A DNA stretch of 64,000 nucleotides. Source: Rhodoferax mekongensis. Its GTDB lineage: Bacteria; Pseudomonadota; Gammaproteobacteria; Burkholderiales; Burkholderiaceae_C. Location of the stretch: the NCBI RefSeq assembly GCF_032191775.1, contig NZ_CP132507.1, positions 1,637,001 through 1,701,000 of the forward strand, written 5' to 3'. Numbering within the stretch: the first letter of the stretch is position 1; the number at the start of each line of letters is the position of its first letter. The position numbers were made by a program, and so were the translations under genes. Shown in pieces: positions 15,967-24,709 of this stretch. The notes beneath the pieces were generated by a model that searched no databases, was not told the DNA's origin, and saw nothing but the letters and a program-made list of their open reading frames with translations.

Positions 15967-16833
15967 ATGACAAAAAGACTTCGCTTACATCCCCCTTTTG
16001 GCACTCGTCTTGGTCACGATCTTCCACATATATTGCAGTCGGTTAGTAGCCGTCGCGACACATTGAACTGGCTTTGTGCTGCCGCTGCAGCAGCCACGGG
16101 CCTGGTGGCCTGTGGTGGTGGGGGTGAAGGGGGAGCCAGCAATGCAGTCTCGACAACTGGCAGTACCTCCACATCCGGATGTTCGGTGATTCCCACAGAG
16201 ACAGCGGGCCCCTATCCGGGGGACGGTTCCAACAGCTCTGGCGGCACGATTGCCAATGTGCTGATTCAATCCGGTGTTGTGCGCTCTGACATTCGCAGCA
16301 GCTTTGGAGGCACCACCACCACGGCTCCTGGTGTGGGCCTGACGGTGACGCTTAAGTTGGTCAATACCAATGCGAGCTGCGCCAATCTGGCCGGGTATGC
16401 GGTTTACCTTTGGCATTGCGATCGGGATGGCAACTACTCCATGTATTCGTCGGGAGTCACGTCTGAGAATTACTTGCGCGGCGTGCAGGTTACCGATGCA
16501 AACGGAGAGGTGACATTTACCACCATATTTCCAGCTTGCTACTCGGGGCGTTGGCCGCACATTCACTTTGAGGTTTACAGCAGCCTCACCGCTGCCACGA
16601 GCACTCCTGCGAGTGACCAAGTGAAAACTTCGCAATTGGCTCTGCCCAGTGCTGCCTGCAACGCTGTCTACGCCACGACGGGTTACTCCGCCAGCGTTAG
16701 CAACTTTGCTGCTATCAGTCTTGCATCAGACAATGTGTTCGGAAATGACAGCGGCGTACTGCAGTTGGCAACCCTAAGTGGCAGCGCCGGCGCAGGATAC
16801 ACAGCCAACTTGCAAGTGGGTATTGCCGCCTGA
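15967..16833 (+). CDS. Exported intradiol-dioxygenase-like protein (Tat/lipoprotein signal)
   Basis: This protein of about 288 aa resembles the beta subunit of protocatechuate 3,4-dioxygenase. The N-terminus has a twin-arginine stretch (SSRRDTLNWL, Arg29-Arg30) and a hydrophobic run ending LVAC (Cys49), so it is probably a Tat-exported lipoprotein with a Gly/Ser-rich linker. The fold begins at TAGPYPGDG; YAVYLWHCDRDGNYSMY and the RWPHIHFEV stretch near residues 194-202 carry the Tyr/His iron ligands expected of intradiol dioxygenases. Its substrate is unknown; such exported homologues are widespread and mostly uncharacterised. ATG 15967 is preferred; an ATG at 15922 is also in frame. Confidence 0.85.
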   Translation: MTKRLRLHPPFGTRLGHDLPHILQSVSSRRDTLNWLCAAAAAATGLVACGGGGEGGASNAVSTTGSTSTSGCSVIPTETAGPYPGDGSNSSGGTIANVLIQSGVVRSDIRSSFGGTTTTAPGVGLTVTLKLVNTNASCANLAGYAVYLWHCDRDGNYSMYSSGVTSENYLRGVQVTDANGEVTFTTIFPACYSGRWPHIHFEVYSSLTAATSTPASDQVKTSQLALPSAACNAVYATTGYSASVSNFAAISLASDNVFGNDSGVLQLATLSGSAGAGYTANLQVGIAA

Positions 16834-16857
16834 CTCGGTGGTTGTAACCTTGGAAAT

Positions 16858-17979
16858 TCAGACCTGGCGGCCCAGTTTGCGGTAGACGGTGGCGCGGCTG
16901 ATGCCCAGTGTCTTGGCCGCCTCCGACACATTGCCCCTGCACTGCTCCACGGTTCTGCGGATCAGGGCGGTTTCCATGTCTTTCAGTGGCACTGCGGATG
17001 CGCCAGCAGGCCGGCCGGTTGCAGGCACGGCCAGTGCCTCGTTGGCGCTGTGAATCGCCAGCACCTGGATGTGCAAGCCGCTCCACAGGGGTACATCGGG
17101 TAGCGGCTCCTGGCGTTTTGCCGCATCAAACAAGGCCTGGTAGGGCAGGCCGAACAAATCGTTGGCATGCACCGTCTCGCCATGGCTGCGCTGTAGCCCG
17201 GCCAGCATGGTGCTGGCGGTGGTGTTGGCGGCCGTCACCCAACCGTCACCATCCAGACACAACATGCCGTCGCCATCGCCGCCCAGGCTGTTGCCGGGCC
17301 AGTTCAGGCGCAGCAGCAGGCAGTGGGGCTTGGCCAGCACCAGGGCGTTTTCAATCTTGCTGGCGGTGCGTGCCACCAGGTGCCGCAGCTCGGGGCGCTC
17401 CATGGCGTCAATGCCAGTGAGATCCAGCATGCCGATGCAGGCGCCATCCGGCCCGAACAGCGGTGCCCCCGCGCAACTGTAGGCCGCGTTGTCATCAAAA
17501 AAATGTTCGCCGCGGTGCAGCCACACCGGGCGCATCTCGCTCAGGGCGGCGCCTATGGCTGTAGTGCCCACCCGCCGTTCCGACAAGTCCACCCCCACGC
17601 GGGCAATCACATCAGCGCGGCGGTCGCTGCGGTCTATGTTGCCGCTCACATCCACCACCACGCCGTCTGCATTGGTCAGGATGGCGAAGTAGCGGGTATC
17701 GGCAATGGCCTGCCCCAAGCGCCCGAGCAGAGGGCGCGCTGCACTCAGCAGCGATTGGTTGGCTTCTTCTATGCGCTGCAGCGCCGCCCTGGGCACCATG
17801 TCAAAACTCAGGCGTTCCTGGGGGCGCAGTCCATCGTCCAGGCAGCGCCGCCAGCTGCGTTCGATCCATGGTGACGACAAGGGCGCGGGCAGGGCACGAC
17901 CCTCCAGCAGCATGGCTTGGCGGGCCGTGCTGATATGGCGCAGGCGCTGCTCTGCAACGTCGATCAGGGTTTGCAACAT
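16858..17979 (-). CDS. GAF-domain transcriptional regulator with Fis-type HTH (AcoR-like, no AAA+ domain)
   Basis: This 373-aa regulator has an N-terminal helical segment with IERSWRRCLDDGL, a GAF domain (about 80-210, with GTTAIGAAL and YSCAGAPLFGPDG), a degenerate PAS-like segment (about 225-290) and a Fis HTH at the C-terminus (ETALIRRTVEQCRGNVSEAA, ending SRATVYRKLGRQV). The order is that of sigma-54 activators such as AcoR, but the central AAA+ ATPase is missing, so it cannot open a sigma-54 promoter by itself. It is divergent from coxS, which suggests it controls the Cox cluster. I found no GG-N10-GC element upstream of coxS, consistent with a sigma-70 target. Confidence 0.88.
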   Translation of the reverse strand: MLQTLIDVAEQRLRHISTARQAMLLEGRALPAPLSSPWIERSWRRCLDDGLRPQERLSFDMVPRAALQRIEEANQSLLSAARPLLGRLGQAIADTRYFAILTNADGVVVDVSGNIDRSDRRADVIARVGVDLSERRVGTTAIGAALSEMRPVWLHRGEHFFDDNAAYSCAGAPLFGPDGACIGMLDLTGIDAMERPELRHLVARTASKIENALVLAKPHCLLLRLNWPGNSLGGDGDGMLCLDGDGWVTAANTTASTMLAGLQRSHGETVHANDLFGLPYQALFDAAKRQEPLPDVPLWSGLHIQVLAIHSANEALAVPATGRPAGASAVPLKDMETALIRRTVEQCRGNVSEAAKTLGISRATVYRKLGRQV

Positions 17980-18164
17980 GGGGTGGTGCCATCCGGTCCG
18001 GGGCTTGCGGTCGCCCGGAGTGGGCTTGGCCTGGCAAGTGTTTCATTTTGAGAATTTCAGACACCGCTGGCAAGGGTTCGAGGGTTTTACCTAGGGGCAG
18101 GGGCAGGGCCGGCTTCAATAATTTGCTGCGCTACCCCTTACCAACCATAACGGAGACATATTCC
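17980..18164 (+). promoter_or_regulatory. Divergent control region between the GAF/Fis regulator and coxS
   Basis: A 185-bp gap between divergent genes. CTGGCAAG occurs twice, at 18031 and 18067 (36 bases apart), and an imperfect inverted pair GTGTTT/AGACAC flanks 18038-18064; these are candidate operator elements. CGGAG at about 18151, roughly ten bases before ATG 18165, is the ribosome binding site of coxS. Confidence 0.35.
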
Positions 18165-18635
18165 ATGCAGGTTCAGCTCAAGGTTAATGGCAAGCCCACC
18201 ACGGTGGACGTACCCCCCCATACATTGCTTGTTCAGGTGCTGCGCGAGCACCTTCACCTCACCGGCACCCACGTGGGCTGTGACACCGCGCAGTGCGGTG
18301 CCTGCACGGTGATCAAGGACGGGCGCAGCATCAAGTCCTGCAATGTGCTGGCAGCGCAGGCCAATGGCTCCGACATCACCACCATCGAAGGGCTGGCCAA
18401 GCCCGACGGCACCCTGCACCCCATGCAAGCCGCCTTCAAAGAGTGCCATGGCCTGCAATGCGGCTACTGCACCACCGGCATGGTGATGAGTGCTGTCGAC
18501 CTGTGCACCCACCACCCCAAGGCATCGGCTGGCGAAATCCGCGAACTGCTGGAAGGCAACATCTGCCGCTGCACCGGCTACCAGAACATCGTCAAAGCCG
18601 TGCAGCAGGGTCAAGCTGCCATGGCCAACACTTAA
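18165..18635 (+). CDS. coxS: Form II CO-dehydrogenase-like small [2Fe-2S] subunit
   Basis: This 156-aa iron-sulfur subunit belongs to the xanthine dehydrogenase family. The plant-type cluster has Cys39, Cys44, Cys47 and Cys59 ([13 protein letters not shown]). The second cluster has Cys99, Cys102, Cys134 and Cys136 ([17 protein letters not shown]). It relays electrons from the Mo site of CoxL to FAD in CoxM at the cytoplasmic face. ATG 18165 has a GGAG upstream. It is the first gene of the cluster and is followed after 11 bases by coxL. Gene symbol follows cox cluster usage; the true substrate is uncertain because CoxL is form II. Confidence 0.92.
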   Translation: MQVQLKVNGKPTTVDVPPHTLLVQVLREHLHLTGTHVGCDTAQCGACTVIKDGRSIKSCNVLAAQANGSDITTIEGLAKPDGTLHPMQAAFKECHGLQCGYCTTGMVMSAVDLCTHHPKASAGEIRELLEGNICRCTGYQNIVKAVQQGQAAMANT

Positions 18636-18646
18636 GGAGTCTCACC

Positions 18647-21019
18647 ATGGGTGCATCAGATTTTTCCAAGCTTCCGCATATTGGTGAGTCCGTCCGCCGC
18701 AAGGAGGACTACCGCTTCCTGACCGGTGCCGGCCAGTACACCGACGACATCACCATGGAGCGCCAGACCTATGCGGTTTTTGTGCGCAGCCCGCATGCCC
18801 ATGCCAACATCAACAGCATCGACTTGGCGGCCGCCAAAGCCATGCCCGGCGTGGTGGAAGTGTTTATCGGCAAGGACCTCGAAGGCAAGATGGGTGGGCT
18901 GCCCTGCGGCTGGCTGATTACGGATGTGAATGGCAAGCCCATGAACGAGCCACCCCACCCGGTACTGGCACTGGGCAAAGCCCGCCACGTGGGCGACCAG
19001 GTGGCCATGGTGATTGCCGAGACTCTGGAGCAAGCCAAAAATGCTGCCGAAGCCGTGGTGGTGGATTACGACCCGCTGCCCGCCGTGGTGGACGTGCGCG
19101 ATGCCGCTACCGGCCCGCAACTGCACGAGCAGGCGCCCAACAACCATTGCTACAAATGGGGCCTGGGCGACAAAGCAGCTGTGGATGCCGCCTTTGCCAC
19201 TGCAGCCCACATCACCAAGCTGGACCTGACCAACAACCGCCTGGTGCCCAATGCCATGGAGCCGCGTGCGGCCATCGGCAGCTACAACCGCGCCACTGAA
19301 GAATATGTCTTGCATGTGGCCAACCAGAACCCGCACGTCGAGCGCCTGCTGATGACGGCCTTTGTGCTGGGTCTTCCCGAGCACAAGGTGCGCGTGATTG
19401 CGCCCGATGTGGGGGGCGGCTTCGGCTCCAAGATCTACCTGTATGCCGAAGACGTTGCCTTGACCTGGGCCTCCAAGCAAATTAACCGCAGCATCAAGTG
19501 GACTTGCGAGCGCAGCGAATCTTTCCTGACCGATGCGCATGGCCGTGACCACGTAAGCCACGCCGAAATGGCGATGGACAAGGATGGCAAGTTCCTCGCC
19601 ATGCGGGTGCACACCGATGCCAACCTGGGCGCTTATTTGTCGACCTTCTCGACCGCGGTGCCCACCATCCTCTATGCCACGTTGCTGGCCGGCCAGTACA
19701 CCTGCCCGCTCATCCATGTGGAAGTGGACGCCTGGTTCACCAACACCGCCCCGGTCGACGCTTATCGCGGCGCTGGCCGCCCCGAAGCGACCTACCTGCT
19801 GGAGCGCCTGGTGACCCGCTGCGGCTGGGAGTTGGGCCTGTCGCAGGAAGAGATCCGCAAGCGCAATTTCATCAACAGCTGGCCGTACCAGACCCCGGTG
19901 GCCCTGCAGTACGACGCGGGTGACTATCTGGGTTGCATGACCAAGGCGCAGGCGCTGGGCGACACCGCCGGTTTTGAGGCCCGCAAGGCAGCCAGCAAGG
20001 CCAAGGGCATGCTGCGCGGCATCGGCTACTCCAGCTACATCGAAGCCTGCGGCCTCGCACCCAGCAATATCGCAGGAGCCTTGGGCGCCCGTGCCGGCTT
20101 GTTTGAGTGCGGCGAAGTGCGTGTGCACCCCACCGGCAGCGTGACCGTGTTTACCGGCTCCCACAGCCACGGGCAGGGGCACGAAACCACCTTTGCGCAG
20201 GTGGTGGCAGCACGCCTGGGTATTGCCGTAGACGCGGTGGATATCGTGCACGGTGACACCGGGCGCGTGCCGTTCGGCATGGGTACCTATGGCTCTCGCT
20301 CCATCTCGGTGGGTGGCGCGGCCATCATGAAGGCGCTGGACAAGATCGAGACCAAGGCTAAGAAAATTGCAGCCCACTTGATGGAAGCCAGCGATGCCGA
20401 TGTGGAGTTCGCCAATGGCGAGTTCACCGTCAAGGGCACCGACAAAAAGGTGACCTTCGGCCAGGTGGCGCTTACTGCCTATGTGCCCCACAACTACCCG
20501 CTGGACAAGCTGGAGCCGGGCCTGAACGAAACCGCGTTCTACGACCCTACCAACTTCACCTTCCCCAGCGGCACTTATATCTGCGAGGTCGAAATCGATC
20601 CCATGACCGGCAAGACCCGCGTGGACAAGTTCACGGCAGTCGATGACTTCGGCACCATCATCAACCCGATGATTGTGGAGGGCCAGGTACACGGTGGTCT
20701 GGTGCAGGGCATCGGCCAGGCGCTGCTGGAAAACTGTGTGTACGACAAGGAAACCGGCCAGCTGCTGACCGGCTCCTTCATGGACTACACCATGCCCCGG
20801 GCAGACGATTTCCCAGAGTTCAAGATCGACAACATCTGCACGCCTTGCACCCACAACCCCTTGGGCACCAAGGGCTGCGGCGAGGCTGGCGCCATCGGCT
20901 CGCCGCCGGCGGTTATCAACGCGGTGCTCGATGCACTGCGCGAAGTGGGCGTCAAGGACTTTGACATGCCCGCCTCCCCGCACCGCGTGTGGGAAGCCAT
21001 TCAGTCGGCCAAGGCTTAA
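18647..21019 (+). CDS. coxL: Form II CO-dehydrogenase-like molybdenum large subunit
   Basis: This 790-aa molybdenum hydroxylase large subunit has the active-site loop AYRGAGR at residues 372-378. That is the form II signature; true CO dehydrogenases (form I) have AYRCSFR with the copper-binding cysteine, and here Gly375 replaces it. The essential Mo-site glutamate is Glu746 in [11 protein letters not shown]. Other family marks are GGGFGSK near 263, the [16 protein letters not shown] block near 505 and GTYGSRS near 546. The substrate is therefore probably an aldehyde, heteroaromatic or other carbon compound, or poorly CO. ATG 18647 has GGAG nine bases upstream. It forms a heterohexamer with CoxS and CoxM. 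Confidence 0.93.
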   Translation: MGASDFSKLPHIGESVRRKEDYRFLTGAGQYTDDITMERQTYAVFVRSPHAHANINSIDLAAAKAMPGVVEVFIGKDLEGKMGGLPCGWLITDVNGKPMNEPPHPVLALGKARHVGDQVAMVIAETLEQAKNAAEAVVVDYDPLPAVVDVRDAATGPQLHEQAPNNHCYKWGLGDKAAVDAAFATAAHITKLDLTNNRLVPNAMEPRAAIGSYNRATEEYVLHVANQNPHVERLLMTAFVLGLPEHKVRVIAPDVGGGFGSKIYLYAEDVALTWASKQINRSIKWTCERSESFLTDAHGRDHVSHAEMAMDKDGKFLAMRVHTDANLGAYLSTFSTAVPTILYATLLAGQYTCPLIHVEVDAWFTNTAPVDAYRGAGRPEATYLLERLVTRCGWELGLSQEEIRKRNFINSWPYQTPVALQYDAGDYLGCMTKAQALGDTAGFEARKAASKAKGMLRGIGYSSYIEACGLAPSNIAGALGARAGLFECGEVRVHPTGSVTVFTGSHSHGQGHETTFAQVVAARLGIAVDAVDIVHGDTGRVPFGMGTYGSRSISVGGAAIMKALDKIETKAKKIAAHLMEASDADVEFANGEFTVKGTDKKVTFGQVALTAYVPHNYPLDKLEPGLNETAFYDPTNFTFPSGTYICEVEIDPMTGKTRVDKFTAVDDFGTIINPMIVEGQVHGGLVQGIGQALLENCVYDKETGQLLTGSFMDYTMPRADDFPEFKIDNICTPCTHNPLGTKGCGEAGAIGSPPAVINAVLDALREVGVKDFDMPASPHRVWEAIQSAKA

Positions 21020-21037
21020 GCACAGGAGAACCAGACC

Positions 21038-21829
21038 ATGTACGCATTCACTCTAGAGCGTCCCTCCACCGTGCAGGAAGCGGCTGCATTGGCCGCTGGC
21101 GGCACCAAGGTGCTGGCCGGCGGGCAAACCATGTTGGCTTCCATGAAGCTGCGCTTGTCGCAACCCGGCGCTGTGGCCGACTTGTCCGGCATCAAGGAGC
21201 TGGTCGGCATCAAGCGCGAGGGCAATGCCATCGTCATCGGTGCCATGACCCGCCACCTCGATGTGGCCAACAGCGCCGAGGTCAAGGCCGCCATTCCCGG
21301 CTTGGCAGACCTGGCTGCCCACATCGGCGACAAGCAGGTCCGGGCCATGGGCACCTTGGGCGGCTCCGTGGCCAATAGCGACCCTGCAGCCTGCTACCCC
21401 AGCGCTGTGCTGGCGCTGGGTGCCACCATCCACACCAACAAGCGCAAGATTGCGGCAGACGACTTCTTTGTCGGCATGTTCACTACTGCGCTGGACGAAG
21501 GCGAGCTGATCACCGCGATCAGTTTTCCCATCCCCAAACGCAGCGTGTACATGAAGTTCAACCAGCCGGCCTCGCGCTTTGCATTGGTGGGCGTGTATGT
21601 GGCGCAAACCGATAGCGGTGTGCGGGTTGCGGTGACCGGTGCCGGCCAGTGCGTGTTCCGCCACGCAGGGCTGGAGGCCGCGCTCAACCAGAGCTTTACC
21701 GTGGCCTCTGCGGCTGCCGTGAAGATCGACGCGAGCGAGCTCAATGCCGACATTCACGCAACCGCCGCCTACCGGGCCAACCTGATCAGCGTGCAAACCC
21801 AGCGCGCGGTGGCCAAGCTTCTGGGCTGA
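21038..21829 (+). CDS. coxM: Form II CO-dehydrogenase-like FAD subunit
   Basis: This 263-aa FAD-binding subunit has both flavin motifs of the family: AGGTKVLAGGQTMLA near 22-36 and MGTLGGSVANSDPA near 105-118. The C-terminal CO_deh_flav_C domain runs from about 175. It takes electrons from CoxS and passes them to the quinone pool or another acceptor. ATG 21038 has AGGAGA upstream and is 18 bases after coxL. A strong terminator follows at 21845-21878, so the structural genes form a closed unit and coxD must have its own promoter or be reached by read-through. Confidence 0.92.
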   Translation: MYAFTLERPSTVQEAAALAAGGTKVLAGGQTMLASMKLRLSQPGAVADLSGIKELVGIKREGNAIVIGAMTRHLDVANSAEVKAAIPGLADLAAHIGDKQVRAMGTLGGSVANSDPAACYPSAVLALGATIHTNKRKIAADDFFVGMFTTALDEGELITAISFPIPKRSVYMKFNQPASRFALVGVYVAQTDSGVRVAVTGAGQCVFRHAGLEAALNQSFTVASAAAVKIDASELNADIHATAAYRANLISVQTQRAVAKLLG

Positions 21830-21844
21830 GGCCCCGTAGTGCAC

Positions 21845-21878
21845 AAGCCCCGCATTCTTGTGGATGCGGGGCTTTTTT
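21845..21878 (+). terminator. Rho-independent terminator after coxM
   Basis: An 11-bp stem (AAGCCCCGCAT with ATGCGGGGCTT) has an eight-base loop and a run of six T at 21873-21878. It separates the structural genes coxSLM from the maturation genes coxDEGF. Confidence 0.88.
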
Positions 21879-21881
21879 AAC

Positions 21882-21927
21882 TCCAGCGCTCATGGAATAT
21901 GCGCGAGAAGCTCCTGAAACCATAGCA
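21882..21927 (-). repeat. Family A dispersed repeat, inverted copy
   Basis: The reverse complement reads TTGCTATGGTTTCAGGAGCT then TCTCGCGCATATTCCATGAG then CGCTGGAG, close to the copy at 15423-15479 (both carry TTCCATGAGCGCTGG). It lies between the coxM terminator and the coxD start, so it forms the leader of coxD. Confidence 0.8.
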
Positions 21928-21938
21928 AGAAAGTGTCC

Positions 21939-22850
21939 ATGATGGTGTTTCCAACGGTCGACGCCCTGATCACCGCCTTGCAATCCTGCGGCTACTTCGC
22001 GGACCGGCGCCTGGCGACAGCCGTATTTCTGGCGCTCAAGCTGCAGCGCCCCTTGTTGCTTGAGGGCGAGCCCGGTGTGGGCAAAACCGAGTTGGCCAAG
22101 GCCTTGGCAACCGCCTTGCAGCGGGCCTTGATCCGTCTGCAGTGTTACGACGGCCTGGAGCAACGCGAAGCCCTGTACGAATGGAACTACGCCGCCCAGC
22201 TGCTGCACATGCGTGCGGCAGAACTGGCCCCCGATATCAGCGTCTCAGCCATGGAGCGCGAGGTCTACCAAGACCGCTACCTGATCCGCCGCCCCCTGCT
22301 GCAAGCCTTGCAGGCCCCGGCGCCGGGCGCGGTGCTCTTGATAGACGAGGTGGACCGCGCTGACGAACCCTTTGAAGCCTTCTTGCTGGAATACCTGGGC
22401 GAATACCAGGTCAGCATTCCCGAGATGGGCACGGTCAAGGCACAAGTAACGCCGGTCACCATCCTTACCAGCAACCGCACGCGCGAACTCAACGATGCGG
22501 TCAAGCGCCGCTGTCTGTACCACTGGCTGGACTACCCCGCGAGGGAGCGCGAGCTCGACATCATCCGCGCACAAGTGCCCGAGGCATCTGACGCACTGAC
22601 TGCGCAGGTGGCAGACGTGGTGAGCCGGCTGCGCAGCCAACCCTTTGTGAGCAGTTTTCAGCGCGCACCCGGCATCGCCGAAAGCGTGGAGTGGGCCAAG
22701 GCCCTGCTGGCTCTGGACACTCTGGTGCTGGACCCCGAACTGCTGACCGACACCGCGGGCATTCTTTTCAAGCAGCGCGATGATGTATCTGCGCTCAACC
22801 ACCAGTTGGTCAACCAGCTGCTCGCACCTGTAGAAGGGGACGAGGGTTGA
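21939..22850 (+). CDS. coxD: MoxR-family AAA+ ATPase CoxD
   Basis: This AAA+ ATPase of about 303 aa has Walker A GEPGVGKTE near residue 44 and Walker B VLLIDEVDRAD near 129-139, with sensor region TILTSNRTREL. CoxD is the ATPase needed for maturation of the unusual Mo centre of CO dehydrogenases, acting with the VWA protein CoxE; in form II clusters it has the same presumed chaperone role. The start is ambiguous: GTG 21933, ATG 21939 and ATG 21942 are all in frame, and the leader is a family A repeat without a strong Shine-Dalgarno. Three bases separate its stop from the coxE start. Confidence 0.92.
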   Translation: MMVFPTVDALITALQSCGYFADRRLATAVFLALKLQRPLLLEGEPGVGKTELAKALATALQRALIRLQCYDGLEQREALYEWNYAAQLLHMRAAELAPDISVSAMEREVYQDRYLIRRPLLQALQAPAPGAVLLIDEVDRADEPFEAFLLEYLGEYQVSIPEMGTVKAQVTPVTILTSNRTRELNDAVKRRCLYHWLDYPARERELDIIRAQVPEASDALTAQVADVVSRLRSQPFVSSFQRAPGIAESVEWAKALLALDTLVLDPELLTDTAGILFKQRDDVSALNHQLVNQLLAPVEGDEG

Positions 22851-22853
22851 AGC

Positions 22854-24059
22854 ATGCAACTCGGTGACGCGCGCCTTGGCAAGTTCAGCGACAACCTCGC
22901 AGCGTTCGGTCGCACGCTGCGCCGTGCCGGTGTGCGTGTAGACCCAGCCCGCATCGCCCTGGCTACCGAGGCAGCCCTCACCGTGGGGCTGGAGCACCGC
23001 GAAGACCTGAGCGCCGCACTGGAAGCCGTGCTCATCAGCCGCGAGCAGGACAGAGTGGTCTACCGCGAGTTGTTTGAAGCGTTTTTTCGCAACCCCAACA
23101 TGGCGCACAAGCTACTGTCGCAGCTCCTGCCCAGCGCCGAGGGCAAGGCGGAACCCAGCAAGCGCCGCCCCCGCGTGCGCGAAGCACTCTCGCCCCAGCA
23201 CGCCTTCGGCAAGCCAGCACAGCCCAAGCCGGAAGACGACAAGGTGGACTTTGACGCCGCCATGACGGCCAGCCAGCTGCAGCGCCTCAAGCATGCGGAT
23301 TTCAATGCCCTGGGCGCCAGCGAATACCGGTTGGTGGAGCGCCTGGCACGCGATATCCGTCTGCCTCTGCCCACCTTTGCCAGCCGCAGGCACAAACCCG
23401 GCGCCCACGGCCGCCAGCTGCGCTGGACGGGCGTGTTGCAAGCCGCAGTGCGCACCGGTGGCGAGCCCATGCACCTGCCACGCATGCAGCGGGTGCAGCA
23501 GCCGGTGCCTTTGCTGATATTGGTGGATGTTTCCGGCTCGATGGAGCGTTATGCGCGACTGCTGTTGGCCTTTTTGCACGCTGCCACCAGTCGCCAAGCC
23601 TTGGGCGGTGCGGTGCGCTTGCAACGCCATGTATTTGCCTTTGGCAACCGGCTCACCGACCTGAACGCCGCGTTCGCGCAGGCAGACACCGACGCCATGC
23701 TAGCCCAGGCGAGCGCCCATATTGAAGACTTTGCCGGTGGCACCCAGCTGGGCAACTGCCTGGCCACACTGAATGCCCTGCACCAGCGCAAGCTGGTGGG
23801 GCGCCGCACGCTGGTGCTCATCATCACCGACGGGCTGGATACCGGCGAACCTGAAGCCCTCGCCCACGAGCTCGACCAACTGCGCCGCCGCACTGGCCGC
23901 CTGCTCTGGCTCAACCCCTTGTTGCGCTTTGACGGTTATGCGCCCTTGGCACAAGGGGCCGCCGTCTTGAACCGCTACGCGCACGGCATGCTGGCCGTGC
24001 ACAACCTCAGCAAGCTGGAAGACCTGGCCGCCAGCGTGGCCGGCATTCTGCGGCGCTGA
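22854..24059 (+). CDS. coxE: VWA-domain maturation protein CoxE
   Basis: This 401-aa protein has a helical N-terminal region and a C-terminal von Willebrand A domain starting near residue 220, with an intact MIDAS motif in LILVDVSGSMERY (DxSxS) and a later TDGLDTG. MoxR/VWA pairs like CoxD/CoxE act together as metal-site chaperones in the cytoplasm. It begins three bases after coxD and is followed by coxG after 33 bases. Length agrees with CoxE. Confidence 0.92.
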   Translation: MQLGDARLGKFSDNLAAFGRTLRRAGVRVDPARIALATEAALTVGLEHREDLSAALEAVLISREQDRVVYRELFEAFFRNPNMAHKLLSQLLPSAEGKAEPSKRRPRVREALSPQHAFGKPAQPKPEDDKVDFDAAMTASQLQRLKHADFNALGASEYRLVERLARDIRLPLPTFASRRHKPGAHGRQLRWTGVLQAAVRTGGEPMHLPRMQRVQQPVPLLILVDVSGSMERYARLLLAFLHAATSRQALGGAVRLQRHVFAFGNRLTDLNAAFAQADTDAMLAQASAHIEDFAGGTQLGNCLATLNALHQRKLVGRRTLVLIITDGLDTGEPEALAHELDQLRRRTGRLLWLNPLLRFDGYAPLAQGAAVLNRYAHGMLAVHNLSKLEDLAASVAGILRR

Positions 24060-24092
24060 CCCGAATCACCACTTTGAAGAAGGAAGACCATC

Positions 24093-24695
24093 ATGGACAT
24101 GCAAGGCAGCCGCCAACTCGCCATCACCCAGCAACAAGCGTGGGACGCGCTCAACGACCCTGCGGTGCTCAAGACCTGCATCCCCGGCTGCGACAAGGTC
24201 GAAGCCAGCGGTGAGAACCAGTTCAGCATCGGCATGGCACTCAAAATCGGGCCGGTCGCTGCCAAGTTCACCGGCAAGATCACTCTGTCGGACATCGCGC
24301 CTCCGAACAGCTACACCATCAGCTTTGAAGGGCAGGGTGGCCCGGCCGGTTTCGGCAAGGGGAATGCCAAAGTGCAGCTCACGCCCAATGACCGCGGCTG
24401 TGAGCTCAGCTACAACGTGCAAGCCTCGGTGGGCGGCAAGATCGCCCAGATGGGGCAGCGCCTGATCGACGGCGTGGCCAAATCCATGGCCGAAGATTTC
24501 TTCAAGCGTTTTGACGACGAAATGCAGAAACAACACCCCGGCGCTTACGCTGCGCAGGCGGTGGCCGATTCCCTGGCCGGTGGTGGAGCGCCCACCGAGG
24601 CTGCCAGCGCTGAAGCCTCAAGCGGCATGCCCACTTGGGTGTGGGCCTTGGGCGCTGCTGTGGTGGTGATTGCGGCCATTGCCTTGTTCCGTTGA
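24093..24695 (+). CDS. coxG: CoxG, SRPBCC-fold protein with C-terminal membrane anchor
   Basis: This 200-aa protein has an N-terminal CoxG/SRPBCC lipid-pocket domain (about 1-150; starts MDMQGSRQLAITQQQAWDAL, with DPAVLKTCIPGCD) and a C-terminal hydrophobic helix (WVWALGAAVVVIAAIALF) joined by an Ala/Ser/Gly-rich linker. CoxG recruits CO dehydrogenase to the membrane and is implicated in handing electrons to quinone in other species; the same use here is inferred from family. ATG 24093 has AAGGAAG upstream. It lies between coxE and the XdhC-like gene. Confidence 0.92.
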   Translation: MDMQGSRQLAITQQQAWDALNDPAVLKTCIPGCDKVEASGENQFSIGMALKIGPVAAKFTGKITLSDIAPPNSYTISFEGQGGPAGFGKGNAKVQLTPNDRGCELSYNVQASVGGKIAQMGQRLIDGVAKSMAEDFFKRFDDEMQKQHPGAYAAQAVADSLAGGGAPTEAASAEASSGMPTWVWALGAAVVVIAAIALFR

Positions 24696-24709
24696 GCGGG
24701 TAGCCGGGC

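Noticed and set aside
17980..18164. Sigma-54 promoter upstream of coxS
   Set aside because: The nearest GG and GC pairs are 12 bases apart instead of 10, and the adjacent regulator has no AAA+ domain.
18656..20983. 775-codon antisense frame opposite coxL
   Set aside because: Low-complexity translation rich in His and Gly, no motif, fully covered by the well-supported coxL gene.
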